From Methylorubrum aminovorans (GTDB taxonomy: Bacteria > Pseudomonadota > Alphaproteobacteria > Rhizobiales > Beijerinckiaceae): a stretch of DNA of 64,000 nt. This document shows positions 37,605 through 46,961 of the stretch, piece by piece. The first letter of the stretch is position 1. Every line of letters begins with the position of its first letter. Under the pieces are notes generated by a model. That model saw only the letters and a program-made list of their open reading frames with translations, did no database searches and had not been told where the DNA came from. The position numbers and the translations under genes were made by a program. Location: contig NZ_BPRC01000006.1 of assembly GCF_022179725.1 (NCBI RefSeq), positions 186,001-250,000 of the forward strand. The letters are read 5' to 3'.

Positions 37605-37745
37605 CTGCCCGTCGGAGCCGCGCGATCGCGTCCGGCTCTGCGGTCGATGCTTGTCTATGGCCGCCGGGGGATCAGCGTCAACGTTCGAGGCGTGGATTGG
37701 GCCTGTGCGGCCCGGGCGCGGAGGAAGTTTGTAGGGTTGTGGGTT

Positions 37746-39926
37746 TCAGGCGGGCCGCAGACGGGTGAGCTGGTCGAGCGCCGCGCGGTCGTGGAGCAGG
37801 GCGAAGCGCTCTTTCGGGGTGAGCCAAGCCTGCGCTTCGGCCACAGTCTCCGCCTCCACGATCTTGGCGCGGGCGAGCGTGTGGTCCGCGTCGATGTTTC
37901 CGCGCGGCCGAGGCGCACCTTCGGGCAGCATCGCCGCGTGCGCCTGGGCAAGGGCGGCGTCGGCATGGAGGGCGGCCAGCGCGTCCCCGTCGTCGAAGCC
38001 GCGCGCCGCGTTGCGACGGGCGAGTTCGCCCGCGCGCAGCGCGATGGCCGGCGGCGTCTGCTCCTCGGGGGTGATCAGGAGGCCGCGGTGCTTCAGGGCG
38101 AGGCCGAGCGCCAGTTGGCCACTCGCCCAGGACAGCGGAATCGCCAGGACGAGGCCGAGGATCGTCGGCGACATCCACAGGAACAGAGAGGTGGCGATGG
38201 CAAATGCCGCAATCCCCGTGACCAGGCCGAGGCCGGTGTGCCAGCGGTGGCGGCGCACGATGTCGGAGACCGGAATCGAGCCGTCGTCGCGGCGCTGCGG
38301 GTTCCAGCCGGTGTCGCGCCCGGCCAGGATCTGGAACACCGAGCCCGACTGGATCAGCATCGCGATCGGCGCGATCAGCGCCGAGAGCAGGATCTCGATC
38401 AGGAAGGACAGGGTCAGCCGCCCCGCTCCGCCGCTCGCCCGCCGGGTCTCGGTATCGAGCAGCGCGAGGATCAGGCCCAGGACCTTCGGGGCGAGCAGAA
38501 TGCCCATGGTGAGCGCGAAGAGCTGGAGCGCGCGCACCGGGTCGAAGCGCGGCCAGACGGGGTAGAGGCCGAACTCGGCGGAAAAATATTCGGGCCGCAC
38601 CCAGGCGGTCTGCAGCACGATGATGATACCGATCACGAGCTGCGCGAGCCAGAGCGGCGAGGCGACGTAGCCGGCGATCCCCGTGGCGAAATGCTGGCGC
38701 GAGGCCGGCGCGAGGCCTGACGCGCCGATGACGCGGGCATGCTGCAGGTTCCCTTGCGCCCAGCGCCGGTCGCGCACGGCGAGGTCGATCAGCGAGGGCG
38801 GGCTCTCCTCGTAGGAGCCCTCCAATTGCGGCAGCATGGTCACGCCCCAGCCGGCGCGGCGGATCAGCGCCGCCTCGACGAAGTCGTGGCTGAGGATGTG
38901 GCCGCCAAACGGCGGGCGGCCCTTGAGGTCGGGCAGGCCCGCGGCCTCGGCGAAGGCCCGCATCCGGATGATCGCGTTGTGGCCCCAGTAATTGCCGTCG
39001 CGGCCCGACCAGACCGAGAGGCCGGTGGCGATGACGGGGCCGTAGATGCGCGCGGCGAATTGCTGGAGCCGGGCGAACAGCGTGTTGCGGTTGATGATGA
39101 GCGGCAGGCTCTGGATGATGCCCGCCTGCGGGTCGGCCTCCATCGCCGCCGTCAGCCGCACGATGCAGTCGCCGGTGAGCAGGCTGTCGGCGTCGAGCAC
39201 CAGCATGTGGTCGTAGGCGCCGCCCCAGCCGGTGACGAAGTCGGCGATGTTGCCGGCCTTGCGGTGATGGTTCTTCGCCCGGTGGCGGTAATAGAGGCGC
39301 GCCTCAGGGCCAAGTTCCTCGCGCAACTCCAGGAAGGCGCGCTCCTCGGCGATCCAGGCATCGGCTTGCGTCGAGTCGGACAGCACAAACCAGTCGAAAT
39401 GGCGCCCGAGGCCGGTGGCCTCGACGGCCTCGTGCATGGCCTGGAGCCCGGCGAAGACCCGGGCGCTGCCCTCGTTGTAGACCGGCATGACGATGGCGGT
39501 GCGGGTGGCGAGGCTTGCAGGCAGCGGCGCCGGCGGCGTCCGCCGCAGCAGCGCCGCGAAGCCGAGGAGCGCGGCGGTGAAGGCCAGGGCGATCCAGGAG
39601 AAGTTCAGGACGAACAGGACCAGCAGCACGTACTGCAGCCACGTCGCACCGCCGGAGACCGAGATCACCTCGTACATCTGCCACGCGCCGTAGGCGGTGA
39701 GCGCGGCGGCCCCACCGAACACGAACAGCCGCGCCGCCAGCGGCCCGCCGCCGCCGTTGCGGCGCGTCGCCGGCCGGTTGCGCAGGTCCTGCACCGGCAT
39801 GGGCAGCAGCGCCCGCTTCGGCATGGCGGCCCGGTCGAGGCCCGCCTCGGCACGGTGTTCCGCCGGCGCGGGCACCGGCGCGGGGCGGTCCATCACGGTC
39901 GAGACGCTGGCGGCGGGGTCGGGCAT
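37746..39926 (-). CDS. opgH: Glucans biosynthesis glucosyltransferase H
   Basis: An inner-membrane processive glucosyltransferase of 726 residues. After a soluble N-terminus come two membrane helices, then a GT2 domain (TAIVMPVYNEGSARVFAGLQ, DWFVLSDSTQADAW, LVLDADSLLTGD, HDFVEAALIRRAGW, and RRWAQGN as the acceptor-site motif), then about six further helices (LVIGIIIVLQTAW, LFALTMGILLAPKVLGLIL). It uses UDP-glucose to build the backbone of osmoregulated periplasmic glucans. ATG 39926 has GGAG upstream and begins 30 bp after opgG; ATG 39980 would overlap opgG. Co-transcribed with opgG. Confidence 0.92.
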   Translation of the reverse strand: MPDPAASVSTVMDRPAPVPAPAEHRAEAGLDRAAMPKRALLPMPVQDLRNRPATRRNGGGGPLAARLFVFGGAAALTAYGAWQMYEVISVSGGATWLQYVLLVLFVLNFSWIALAFTAALLGFAALLRRTPPAPLPASLATRTAIVMPVYNEGSARVFAGLQAMHEAVEATGLGRHFDWFVLSDSTQADAWIAEERAFLELREELGPEARLYYRHRAKNHHRKAGNIADFVTGWGGAYDHMLVLDADSLLTGDCIVRLTAAMEADPQAGIIQSLPLIINRNTLFARLQQFAARIYGPVIATGLSVWSGRDGNYWGHNAIIRMRAFAEAAGLPDLKGRPPFGGHILSHDFVEAALIRRAGWGVTMLPQLEGSYEESPPSLIDLAVRDRRWAQGNLQHARVIGASGLAPASRQHFATGIAGYVASPLWLAQLVIGIIIVLQTAWVRPEYFSAEFGLYPVWPRFDPVRALQLFALTMGILLAPKVLGLILALLDTETRRASGGAGRLTLSFLIEILLSALIAPIAMLIQSGSVFQILAGRDTGWNPQRRDDGSIPVSDIVRRHRWHTGLGLVTGIAAFAIATSLFLWMSPTILGLVLAIPLSWASGQLALGLALKHRGLLITPEEQTPPAIALRAGELARRNAARGFDDGDALAALHADAALAQAHAAMLPEGAPRPRGNIDADHTLARAKIVEAETVAEAQAWLTPKERFALLHDRAALDQLTRLRPA

Positions 39927-39955
39927 CGTCGCTCCGGCGAGAATTCGGGGGAGGG

Positions 39956-41596
39956 TCAGGGCGTCCAGCGGTAAAGCCACGTTTCCGTGATCTGCCGCCC
40001 TTCCGTCTTGAGGGCAAGGCGCAGTTCGACCGCCCGCTCACTGCCGGGATCCAGCTCGAAGGCGACCCTCACGGTGCGGGTCTCCGGATGGGCGATCCAG
40101 CGGGTCGCCCCCTCGACGATCCGGCCGGGGCCGGCGATCAGCACCGTCTCGACGGGCACCATCGTGCCTGCCGGCGTGAACAGAAGGTCGCCGGTGAAAT
40201 CGACGAGGAACAGGCGCCGGGGATTGGCGCCGCCGCGACCGCTGCGGGTGCCCGTGACCCGCGCGAGCGGACCGACCGGCGGCTCGCCGCCCCAGTTCTG
40301 CCGGTAGCCGACGCGGATCTCCTGACCGGCGGGCAGGGCCGCCTTCGGCCGCCAATAGGCGATGACGTTCTCGTTGATCTCCGCGTCGCTCGGGATCTCG
40401 AGGAGCGTCACGGCGCCCTCCCCCCAAAGGTTGTCGGCACCGGTCGATTCGCCCGGCTCGACCCAGAGCGAGGGGCAGCGCTGCCAGGGGTGGGTGTCGT
40501 CCTCGAAGGTCGCGGCAGACCGGTCCCGCTGGATCAGGCCGAAGCCCTGCGGTCCGTTGTCGAGGAAGCCCGAGATCTGCAGCGTCTCCGGGTTGCGCAC
40601 CGGGCGCCAGATCGCCTCGCCACCGCCGTTGCGGATCTGCAGGCCGCCCGCGGCGTAAACCGCGGCGCGGGCATCGTCAGCGCCGCGCCGATCGTGCGGG
40701 CCGAACAGGAACGGCGCCTGCATGCCGCCGAGACCCAGATGCTCGACCGCCTTGCGGGTGACCAGGGTGGCGGTGACCGTGGCGGTCGAGGTTTCGCCGG
40801 GGCGCAGTTCCAGGCGGAGCGCTGCGGCGAGCGAGTCGGAATCGATCAGGGCATGGATCACCAGCGGGCCGTCCGGGGTCTTCGGGCGCTCCACGAACAG
40901 GGCCCGCCAGCGCGGGAATTCCTCGCCGCGCGGGTCGGCCGGGCGCAGCATCAGGGCGCGCCCGTTGACGCCGAATTCCTGGCCCTGCCCCACCAGCCGG
41001 TAGAAGCAGGCGCCCTGGAACAGCGCGAAATCCTGGTGCCGCTCGCCGAACCGCGCGCGGATGCGCAGGCCGGAGAAGCCCGGCTCGGTCTCCGGCAAGG
41101 CCGCCGCGCCCGCCTCCGATCCCGCCTCGTACTCCCCCCGCGCGTAGGTGACGGGACGGACCACGCCGTCCTCGACGAGGAACAGCGCGACCCGGTCGGT
41201 GTAGTAGAAGCCGCGCAGCAGCGGCTCGACGGCGAAGCCGTGCGGTTCGCCGCCCCACAGCAATGCCTCGGGCCGGAGGCGGATCGCCTCGTAGGCTTCC
41301 CGCGACAGGTTCTTCAGCGGGTCGGGCATGTCGTTCGCGGTCGGCGCCACGAAGGCCCGGTTGCCGAGCGCCCGGGCGAGGTCCGGCACGGTGGCATCCG
41401 AGAAGGGCGAGCCCGAAGCGGGCAGCGCCGGCGCCGCGGCCTGGGCGTCCGCCCGTCCCGGCAGCAGGGCCAGGGCGGCGCCGGCCGCGGCGCCGCCGAT
41501 CAGCCGGCGGCGATCGAGACACGGGCCGAGGGCGCGTCCGAGGGCGGGGCCGGTCCGCTGCGCATCGCGGGTCGAGAGGTCGGTCGGATGCGTCAT
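39956..41596 (-). CDS. opgG: Glucans biosynthesis protein G (periplasmic)
   Basis: A 546-residue OpgG/MdoG protein. A twin-arginine signal lies near residues 29-50 (DRRRLIGGAAAGAALALLPG, then ADAQ). The mature part follows the family: AYEAIRLRPEALLW, HGFAVEPLLRGFYYTDRVAL, FRLVGQGQEFGVNGRALML-like region, SGFLDNGPQGFGLIQRDRSA, EGAVTLLEIPSDAEINENVI and VAYWRPK near the end. It acts in the periplasm on backbone or branching of glucans made by OpgH. ATG 41596, with GCGAGG upstream, is preferred over 41653 because the signal follows at normal distance. First gene of an opgGH operon; 260 bp separate it from the divergent DHH gene. Confidence 0.92.
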   Translation of the reverse strand: MTHPTDLSTRDAQRTGPALGRALGPCLDRRRLIGGAAAGAALALLPGRADAQAAAPALPASGSPFSDATVPDLARALGNRAFVAPTANDMPDPLKNLSREAYEAIRLRPEALLWGGEPHGFAVEPLLRGFYYTDRVALFLVEDGVVRPVTYARGEYEAGSEAGAAALPETEPGFSGLRIRARFGERHQDFALFQGACFYRLVGQGQEFGVNGRALMLRPADPRGEEFPRWRALFVERPKTPDGPLVIHALIDSDSLAAALRLELRPGETSTATVTATLVTRKAVEHLGLGGMQAPFLFGPHDRRGADDARAAVYAAGGLQIRNGGGEAIWRPVRNPETLQISGFLDNGPQGFGLIQRDRSAATFEDDTHPWQRCPSLWVEPGESTGADNLWGEGAVTLLEIPSDAEINENVIAYWRPKAALPAGQEIRVGYRQNWGGEPPVGPLARVTGTRSGRGGANPRRLFLVDFTGDLLFTPAGTMVPVETVLIAGPGRIVEGATRWIAHPETRTVRVAFELDPGSERAVELRLALKTEGRQITETWLYRWTP

Positions 41597-41858
41597 GCCT
41601 CGCCGGTTCTCACGGTGTTCTCGGGTGAAGGACGGTCGCAGATAGGATCTCAACGCCTGAACCGGGCGTTAAGGTTGCCGGGCTTGCCCGGTCGTTGCAG
41701 CGCATCGGGGCGGCGCATCGGGAATCGGGACCGAAGGCCCGTGGACCTTTCGGGGCCGGCCGGCGTAAGAGGCTCGAACCTCGCACGCCGCATCCGCGGC
41801 GCCCGCCGTCTCGCGTCCCGCGAGCCTCCTGTCCAGCCTTGAGTCGAGATTTCTGCCG

Positions 41859-43025
41859 ATGATCGTCACGCAGATCTCCCATCACGACCTCGACGGCTAC
41901 GGTGCCACGACTGTCGCCGCCGCCTTCGCCGCGGTGTCGCGGGTGGTCCACGTCGCCCGCTATTCCGATGTCGGCCCGGTGGTGGAGGACGAGCTGAAGC
42001 GCCTGCGCGGCGCGGCGGCCTCCGAGACGCTGCTGATGACCGATCTCGGGCTGGAGGAGCCGACGGTCGCCTTCCTGCGCCGCTTCGCCGCGATGAACCG
42101 CGGCCGGGCGGAGGAGGCGCGCCACCGTCTCGTGGTGCTCGACCACCACGCCTCCTCGATCGACCAGCTCAAGCGCCAGAACCTCGAGATCGGACCCGAT
42201 CCCGAGCGCGCCGGGCTGCTGCGGGCGGATCTCGGCGACCCTGAGGTGTTCGTGCTCATCGACGAGGCGCATTGCGCCACGCGGATGGCGTACGACCAGC
42301 GCGCCCTCTACGCCCCCGAGACGACGCTGCCCGAGACGCAGGCGGCCGACCTTGCGGCGCTGATCGAGGCGGTCGAGGCGCTCGACCTGTGGAAGAAGGG
42401 CGAGCCGAACTTCGCCGGCGGCCTCGCGCTCGACGAGCTGTTCTGGGACAGCGTCTCGACCCTGGTGCCGGCGGGCCATCCCTGGCACGATCGCTTCGTC
42501 TCCGACCTGCTGATGGCGGCGGCGGGCCGGCTGCGGGCGGGCGCCACCCCGGCCGAGCTGGAGCGCCGCTCGGGCGAACTCCGCGCCAGCCTGGTCGACG
42601 CCCTGCTCGCGGACGAGCCGGGTGACGACAGGGCCTTGACCGCGCGCCAGCGCCTGGCCCGGGCGCTGGCCCGCTCGGACGTGCTGTTCCAACCGCTCTC
42701 GGACGGCACGCTGCTCTCCTTCGGTCTCGATTCCGGCACGTTCCAGCGGGTCTCCGATCAGGTGATGGAGGCGGGCCGGGCCAAGCGGGTGGTCAACGTG
42801 CAGCGGGCGGGCACGCTCTCGTTCCGCTCCATCGACGGCACGGCGCTGGACGGCGCCCGCGCTTTCCGCGGCGGCGGCCACCGCGATGCCGCCGGCGGCA
42901 AGCTGCCGAACGGCAGCGCACATTCTAGGGACGACGCGATCGCCCAGGTCGAGCCGGTGCTCAACCCCCCGCCCCCGGACCTCTCCGGCAGCCCGTTCGC
43001 CGCGCTGAAGAACTGGAAGGGGTGA
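41859..43025 (+). CDS. DHH-family phosphoesterase
   Basis: A 388-residue protein with the metal-binding motifs of DHH/DHHA1 enzymes: HHDLDGYG (8-15), TDLGLEE around 61-67, LDHHASS (94-100, the DHH motif) and the C-terminal substrate motif FRGGGHRDAAGG (GGGH at 338-341). Such enzymes hydrolyse short oligoribonucleotides, cyclic dinucleotides, pAp or polyphosphate. The spacing of motifs is like cytosolic exopolyphosphatase/NrnA relatives, but substrate cannot be set from sequence. Divergent from opgG; alone in its transcription unit. Confidence 0.8.
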   Translation: MIVTQISHHDLDGYGATTVAAAFAAVSRVVHVARYSDVGPVVEDELKRLRGAAASETLLMTDLGLEEPTVAFLRRFAAMNRGRAEEARHRLVVLDHHASSIDQLKRQNLEIGPDPERAGLLRADLGDPEVFVLIDEAHCATRMAYDQRALYAPETTLPETQAADLAALIEAVEALDLWKKGEPNFAGGLALDELFWDSVSTLVPAGHPWHDRFVSDLLMAAAGRLRAGATPAELERRSGELRASLVDALLADEPGDDRALTARQRLARALARSDVLFQPLSDGTLLSFGLDSGTFQRVSDQVMEAGRAKRVVNVQRAGTLSFRSIDGTALDGARAFRGGGHRDAAGGKLPNGSAHSRDDAIAQVEPVLNPPPPDLSGSPFAALKNWKG

Positions 43026-43040
43026 CGCCCTCGGTCACCC

Positions 43041-43265
43041 TCAGATCCCCAGATTGAACGGCAGGTCGAACAGCGTCGAGTGATCGACGTAGCTGACCCG
43101 CAGGGTGTGCTCGCGGGCCTCGTCGGGCAGGGTGTCGGCCTCGCGCAGGGTGCGGATCATGTCGCGGGCGGCGCGGAAGGCCATGCCGCAATCGGGACAG
43201 TCGCGCGTCTCCGTTTCACCGATGGTCCGGCCGTTCCGGCAGAGCTCGAAATGAAAGAGTGGCAT
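43041..43265 (-). CDS. DUF6894-type small protein
   Basis: A 74-residue protein beginning MPLFHFELCRNGRTIGETET, then CPDCGMAFRAARDMIRTLRE and EHTLRVSYVDHSTLFDLPFN. The compact MPxFHFxL start, followed by an Asp/Cys-rich turn and a helix, is the pattern of a small family common in Hyphomicrobiales. Its function is unknown. A start further upstream (43445) adds unconserved sequence. It converges on the DHH gene with 15 bp between the stops. Confidence 0.6.
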   Translation of the reverse strand: MPLFHFELCRNGRTIGETETRDCPDCGMAFRAARDMIRTLREADTLPDEAREHTLRVSYVDHSTLFDLPFNLGI

Positions 43266-43400
43266 CCGGCGCCGACCTCCGAGCCTCGTTCGGAGCCGCT
43301 CGTGCAAGCCTTGAGCCGGGATGGCCGATACAACGCGATGTGGTGGAAATTTCGCTTGCCTGCCGAGCGATCGGGCAGGCACGATCTTCTCTCGGCATGA

Positions 43401-43432
43401 AAAAGCCCGCCGGCTTTCGCCGACGGGCTTTT
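43401..43432. terminator. Bidirectional rho-independent terminator
   Basis: AAAAGCCCG-CCGGC and GCCG-A-CGGGCTTTT form a GC-rich stem flanked by A- and T-runs on the two sides, so it can end transcripts in either direction. On the minus strand it lies between the 28-residue small gene and the DUF6894 gene. Confidence 0.75.
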
Positions 43433-43523
43433 GCAGGGGCCACACTCTCGCGCGCGGTGGGAGCTGCCGCCCCGCCCTCGGACCGGCGGGGGAACTCGAC
43501 CTTCCGCAGCGTTCAGAGAGCCA

Positions 43524-43610
43524 CTATCCCTGCTGATCCTGGTTGGGTGGCGTGTCCTGATCCGCGTCGGCAGTGCGCGCGGGGGAGACGGTGATGCCGT
43601 GATGTCTCAT
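43524..43610 (-). CDS. Very short protein gene with a strong ribosome-binding site
   Basis: ATG 43610 is preceded by AAGGAGG seven bases upstream, a near-perfect Shine-Dalgarno sequence and rare in this window. The frame encodes 28 residues, [20 protein letters not shown] then PPNQDQQG, and stops at TAG 43524. It is hydrophilic with a disordered C-terminus. A GC hairpin (43470-43491) and the terminator at 43401 follow on the same strand, so it may be its own short transcript. It could be a small stress protein or a leader peptide; no relative is recognised. Confidence 0.5.
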   Translation of the reverse strand: MRHHGITVSPARTADADQDTPPNQDQQG

Positions 43611-43794
43611 GGCCGACCTCCTTGTCTCAGGGCGGCGCCGCAGCGCCGATGAGGGGAGGCTAGGACGGTTTGCGCGCCGCGCGCAAGCCCCTTTTTTCCT
43701 TGCGCCGGGCCGTCCCGCACACGATCTGTCCGCATCGAGGGGAAACAGAATTTTGCGCCCGAACGGGCGCGAAGCGAAGGTGCGCGGTTCCCTG

Positions 43795-44826
43795 ATGCCC
43801 TCTCCCCTGCCTCCTCTCTCCGTCCTCGATCTCGCCTTCATCCCGGAGGGCGCCACGCCGGGACGGGCGCTTGCCAACAGCCTCGATCTCGCCCGGCATG
43901 CCGAAGGGCTCGGCTACCGCCGCTTCTGGCTCGCCGAGCACCACAACATGACCGGCATCGCCAGCGCCGCCACGGCGGTGGTGATCGGCCACGTCGCGGC
44001 GGGCACGACCCGCATCCGCGTCGGCGCCGGCGGGATCATGCTGCCCAACCACGCGCCGCTGGTGATCGCCGAGCAGTTCGGCACGCTGGAGGCGCTGTAT
44101 CCGGGCCGGATCGATCTCGGGCTCGGCCGAGCGCCGGGCACGGACGGGGCGACCCTGCGGGCGCTGCGCCGCGACTACGGTTCGGCGGAGCGATTTCCGC
44201 AGGACGTGCTCGAATTGCAGGCCCTCTTCGGCCCGGTGCGGGAGGGGCAGTCGGTGCAGGCCGTGCCCGGCGCGGGCCTCAGGGTGCCGCTCTGGATTCT
44301 CGGGTCGAGCCTGTTCGGGGCGGAACTCGCCGGCCTGCTCGGCCTGCCCTACGCCTTCGCCTCGCATTTCGCGCCGGACGCGCTGCTGCCGGCGCTCGCG
44401 GCCTACCGCGCCCGCTTCCAGCCCTCCGAGCAGTTGCAGCGGCCCTACGCCATGGTCGGCATCAACGTCGTCGCGGCCGAGACCGACGGGGAGGCGCGGC
44501 GTCTGTTCACCACGGCGCAGCAGCAATTCACCCGGCTGGTGCGCGGCACCCGCGGCCTCCTGCCCCCGCCGATCGACGACATCGAGGCCTATTGGAGCCC
44601 GGCGGAGAAGGCGCAGGCCTCGCGGATGCTGGCGCGCTCCCTGGTGGGCTCGCGCGAGACCGTGCGCGCCGGGCTGGAGGCGCTGGTGGCCGAGACCGGC
44701 GCCGACGAGGTGATGGCGGCCTCGGCGATCTACGATCACGGGGCGCGGCGCGCCTCCTACGCGATCTTGGCCGAGGCGCACGGCACTCTGGCGGCGCAGG
44801 CCTCGCCGGAGCGCTCAGCGGCCTGA
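43795..44826 (+). CDS. Luciferase-like (LLM-class) flavin oxidoreductase
   Basis: A 343-residue TIM-barrel protein of the bacterial luciferase superfamily: [80 protein letters not shown] and [20 protein letters not shown]. These are the markers of the MsnO8/'alternate luciferase' branch, which uses FMN. The substrate is unknown. ATG 43795 starts just before the first barrel strand. The stop overlaps the stop of the small gene on the other strand. Confidence 0.85.
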   Translation: MPSPLPPLSVLDLAFIPEGATPGRALANSLDLARHAEGLGYRRFWLAEHHNMTGIASAATAVVIGHVAAGTTRIRVGAGGIMLPNHAPLVIAEQFGTLEALYPGRIDLGLGRAPGTDGATLRALRRDYGSAERFPQDVLELQALFGPVREGQSVQAVPGAGLRVPLWILGSSLFGAELAGLLGLPYAFASHFAPDALLPALAAYRARFQPSEQLQRPYAMVGINVVAAETDGEARRLFTTAQQQFTRLVRGTRGLLPPPIDDIEAYWSPAEKAQASRMLARSLVGSRETVRAGLEALVAETGADEVMAASAIYDHGARRASYAILAEAHGTLAAQASPERSAA

Positions 44827-45012
44827 AAGCGGGACGTCTCGGGCGGCCTTCGCGGCGGGCGGCGGAAGCTGCGTGATGTGGCGCAGGGCGGGCGGGGCCT
44901 CCGCCGTCCCGCCGGGGCGGGGGCCGCCCTCCCCCATCACCCGCGCGACGACGCTGCCCAGGGCAAAGCCGCCGAGGCCGAGAAGGATTGCGAGGCCGGT
45001 GCGCTTGATCAT
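44815..45012 (-). CDS. Small single-pass membrane protein
   Basis: A 65-residue protein with one N-terminal membrane helix ([20 protein letters not shown]) and a proline-rich tail. No family is recognised. Its last codons overlap the 3' end of the LLM oxidoreductase gene by 12 bases. It could be an anchored or lipoprotein-like small envelope protein. Confidence 0.4.
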   Translation of the reverse strand: MIKRTGLAILLGLGGFALGSVVARVMGEGGPRPGGTAEAPPALRHITQLPPPAAKAARDVPLSGR

Positions 45013-45144
45013 GGCCGGTCTCCGTCACCGGTCTCGCATGGCCGGTGCCGTCCGGGCCCGGCGGGCGCGGACACAGCCTATCGTGGCGCGGATTGGTTGA
45101 CGGATCGTGCCACCGCGCGGCGGTTCGCTTTCTCCGCGAAGCCG

Positions 45145-46485
45145 TCAATGCGCGCCGCCGGTCTCGACGAACTTGAACAGGAAGACGGCGGCGATCACCC
45201 ACACCACCGGCTTCACCTCGCGGGCGCGGCCGGTCAGTGCCTTCAGCACGGCGTAGGTGATGAAGCCGAAGGCGACGCCGTTGGCGATGGAATAGGTGAA
45301 CGGCATCAGGAGCGCCGTGACGCAGGCCGGAATCACCTCGGTGAGGTCGTCCCAGTCGAGGGCGGTGAGGTCGCGCAGCATCAGGCAGGCGACGTAGAAC
45401 AGGGCCGGCGCGGTGGCGTAGGCCGGGACCGAGCCGGCGAGCGGCGCGAAGAACAGGCAGGCCAGGAACAGCACGGCGACGGTGGCGGCGGTGAGCCCGG
45501 TGCGCCCGCCCTCCTCCACGCCGGTCGCGCTCTCGAGATAGGCGGTGGTGCTCGACGTGCCGAGCAGCGAACCGGTGAAGATCGCCGCGGAATCGGCCAT
45601 CAGCGCCCGGTCGAGCGCGGCCGAGCGTCCCGCCTCCGGCAGGAGGCCGGCGCGGCTGGCCACCGCCATCAGCGTGCCGGTGGCGTCGAACAGTTCGACC
45701 AGGAACAGCACGAGGATGACGTTGAGGAGCCCTCCGGTGAGTGCGCCGGGGATGTCGAGGGCCAACAGCGTCGGGCTCAAGGAGGGCGGCGCCGAGACGA
45801 TGCCCTGGAAGGCGTTGCCGGCGAAGACGAAGCTCAGGCCCGTCACCATCAGGATGGTGAGGAGCAGCGCCGCCCTGATCCGCCGTGCCGAGAGCACCGC
45901 CACCATCAGGAAGCCGAGGGCGGCGAGCACGGTGCCGGGCTGGCGCAGGTCGCCGAGCGTCACGAAGGTGGCGGGGTTGGCCGCCACCACGCCCGCGTTC
46001 TTGAGCGCGATGATCGCGAGGAACAGACCGATGCCGACGGTGAGCGCGACGCGCATGGAGCGCGGGATGCCGGCGACGATGATCCCGCGCAGGCCCGTCA
46101 GCGTCACGGCGAGGAAGCAGAGGCCGGAGAGGAACACCGCGCCGAGCGCCGCCTGCCACGTGTAGCCCATCCCCTGCACGACGACGTAGGCGAAGTAGGC
46201 GTTCAGCCCCATCCCCGGTGCCAGCGCCACCGGCCAGTTGGCGGCGAATGCCATCACGAGCGAGCCGAGGGCGGCGATGAGGCAGGTCGCGACGAAGACC
46301 GAGTCCTTCGGCATCCCGGCATCGGCGAGGATGCTCGGATTGACGAAGACGATGTAGGCCATGGTGAGGAAGGTGGTCAGCCCCGCCAGCAGCTCGGTGC
46401 GGACCGTGGTGCCGTGCGCCTCCAGCTTGAACAGGCGTTCGAGCCAGTGCGGCTTCGGGGCGGCCGTGTCCGGCTTCCTGTTCAT
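45145..46485 (-). CDS. NCS2-family guanine/hypoxanthine permease
   Basis: A 446-residue inner-membrane transporter with 12-14 helices of the AzgA/PbuG branch. Markers are ELLAGLTTFLTMAYIVFVNP near the N-terminus, ANWPVALAPGMGLNAYFAYV, GLFLAIIALKNAGVV, LFDATGTLMAVASRAGLL and SSTTAYLESATGVEEGGRTG, the substrate-site motif. It imports purine bases by proton symport. ATG 46485 gives the normal N-terminus. Monocistronic here, with 96 bp to the next gene. Confidence 0.9.
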   Translation of the reverse strand: MNRKPDTAAPKPHWLERLFKLEAHGTTVRTELLAGLTTFLTMAYIVFVNPSILADAGMPKDSVFVATCLIAALGSLVMAFAANWPVALAPGMGLNAYFAYVVVQGMGYTWQAALGAVFLSGLCFLAVTLTGLRGIIVAGIPRSMRVALTVGIGLFLAIIALKNAGVVAANPATFVTLGDLRQPGTVLAALGFLMVAVLSARRIRAALLLTILMVTGLSFVFAGNAFQGIVSAPPSLSPTLLALDIPGALTGGLLNVILVLFLVELFDATGTLMAVASRAGLLPEAGRSAALDRALMADSAAIFTGSLLGTSSTTAYLESATGVEEGGRTGLTAATVAVLFLACLFFAPLAGSVPAYATAPALFYVACLMLRDLTALDWDDLTEVIPACVTALLMPFTYSIANGVAFGFITYAVLKALTGRAREVKPVVWVIAAVFLFKFVETGGAH

Positions 46486-46580
46486 CGCCGCGCAGATCCT
46501 GTCCGGATGAGGGGGCTTCCCTCATGGCAGGCGTGGGCGATGCAGGCCAGACCGCGACACCGGCCGGAATGGATGGCCGC

Positions 46581-46835
46581 TCAGCGAACGGCCGTCATCC
46601 CGCCGCGGGCGGCCGGGCCCGACAGGGGCAGGCCGAAGCGGCCGGTGCTGGGGCTGATCGCGTTCGTGGTCCAGCGCGGATCGTGCGGGCGCGGGCGCTC
46701 GGAGGGCGGAAGCTGCTGGATGAGCTGCCGGTACCGCACCGACGCCTCGTCGTTCGGGAAAGCCTGTGCCGTCGCGGTGCCGGCAAGAGAGAGGCCGCCG
46801 AGGACGAGTGCGCTGAAGATCGGAAAACGGGTCAT
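46581..46835 (-). CDS. Small secreted hypothetical protein
   Basis: An 84-residue protein with a Sec signal peptide (FPIFSALVLGGLSLAGTATA, cleavage likely after TAQA) and a short polar mature part (EASVRYRQLIQQLPPSERPR). No family is recognised. Probably periplasmic. Confidence 0.5.
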   Translation of the reverse strand: MTRFPIFSALVLGGLSLAGTATAQAFPNDEASVRYRQLIQQLPPSERPRPHDPRWTTNAISPSTGRFGLPLSGPAARGGMTAVR

Positions 46836-46961
46836 GGTGGGGGACTTACGGTTCCGGCCCGAGCCGGTCGGAGGATGTTCGCAGCAACGGTGATTCCGAC
46901 ATGGGCACCCGGATCACGATCCGCAATCCGGGTGCCGTGCGCGTGAGATTTCGCGAAGGGT

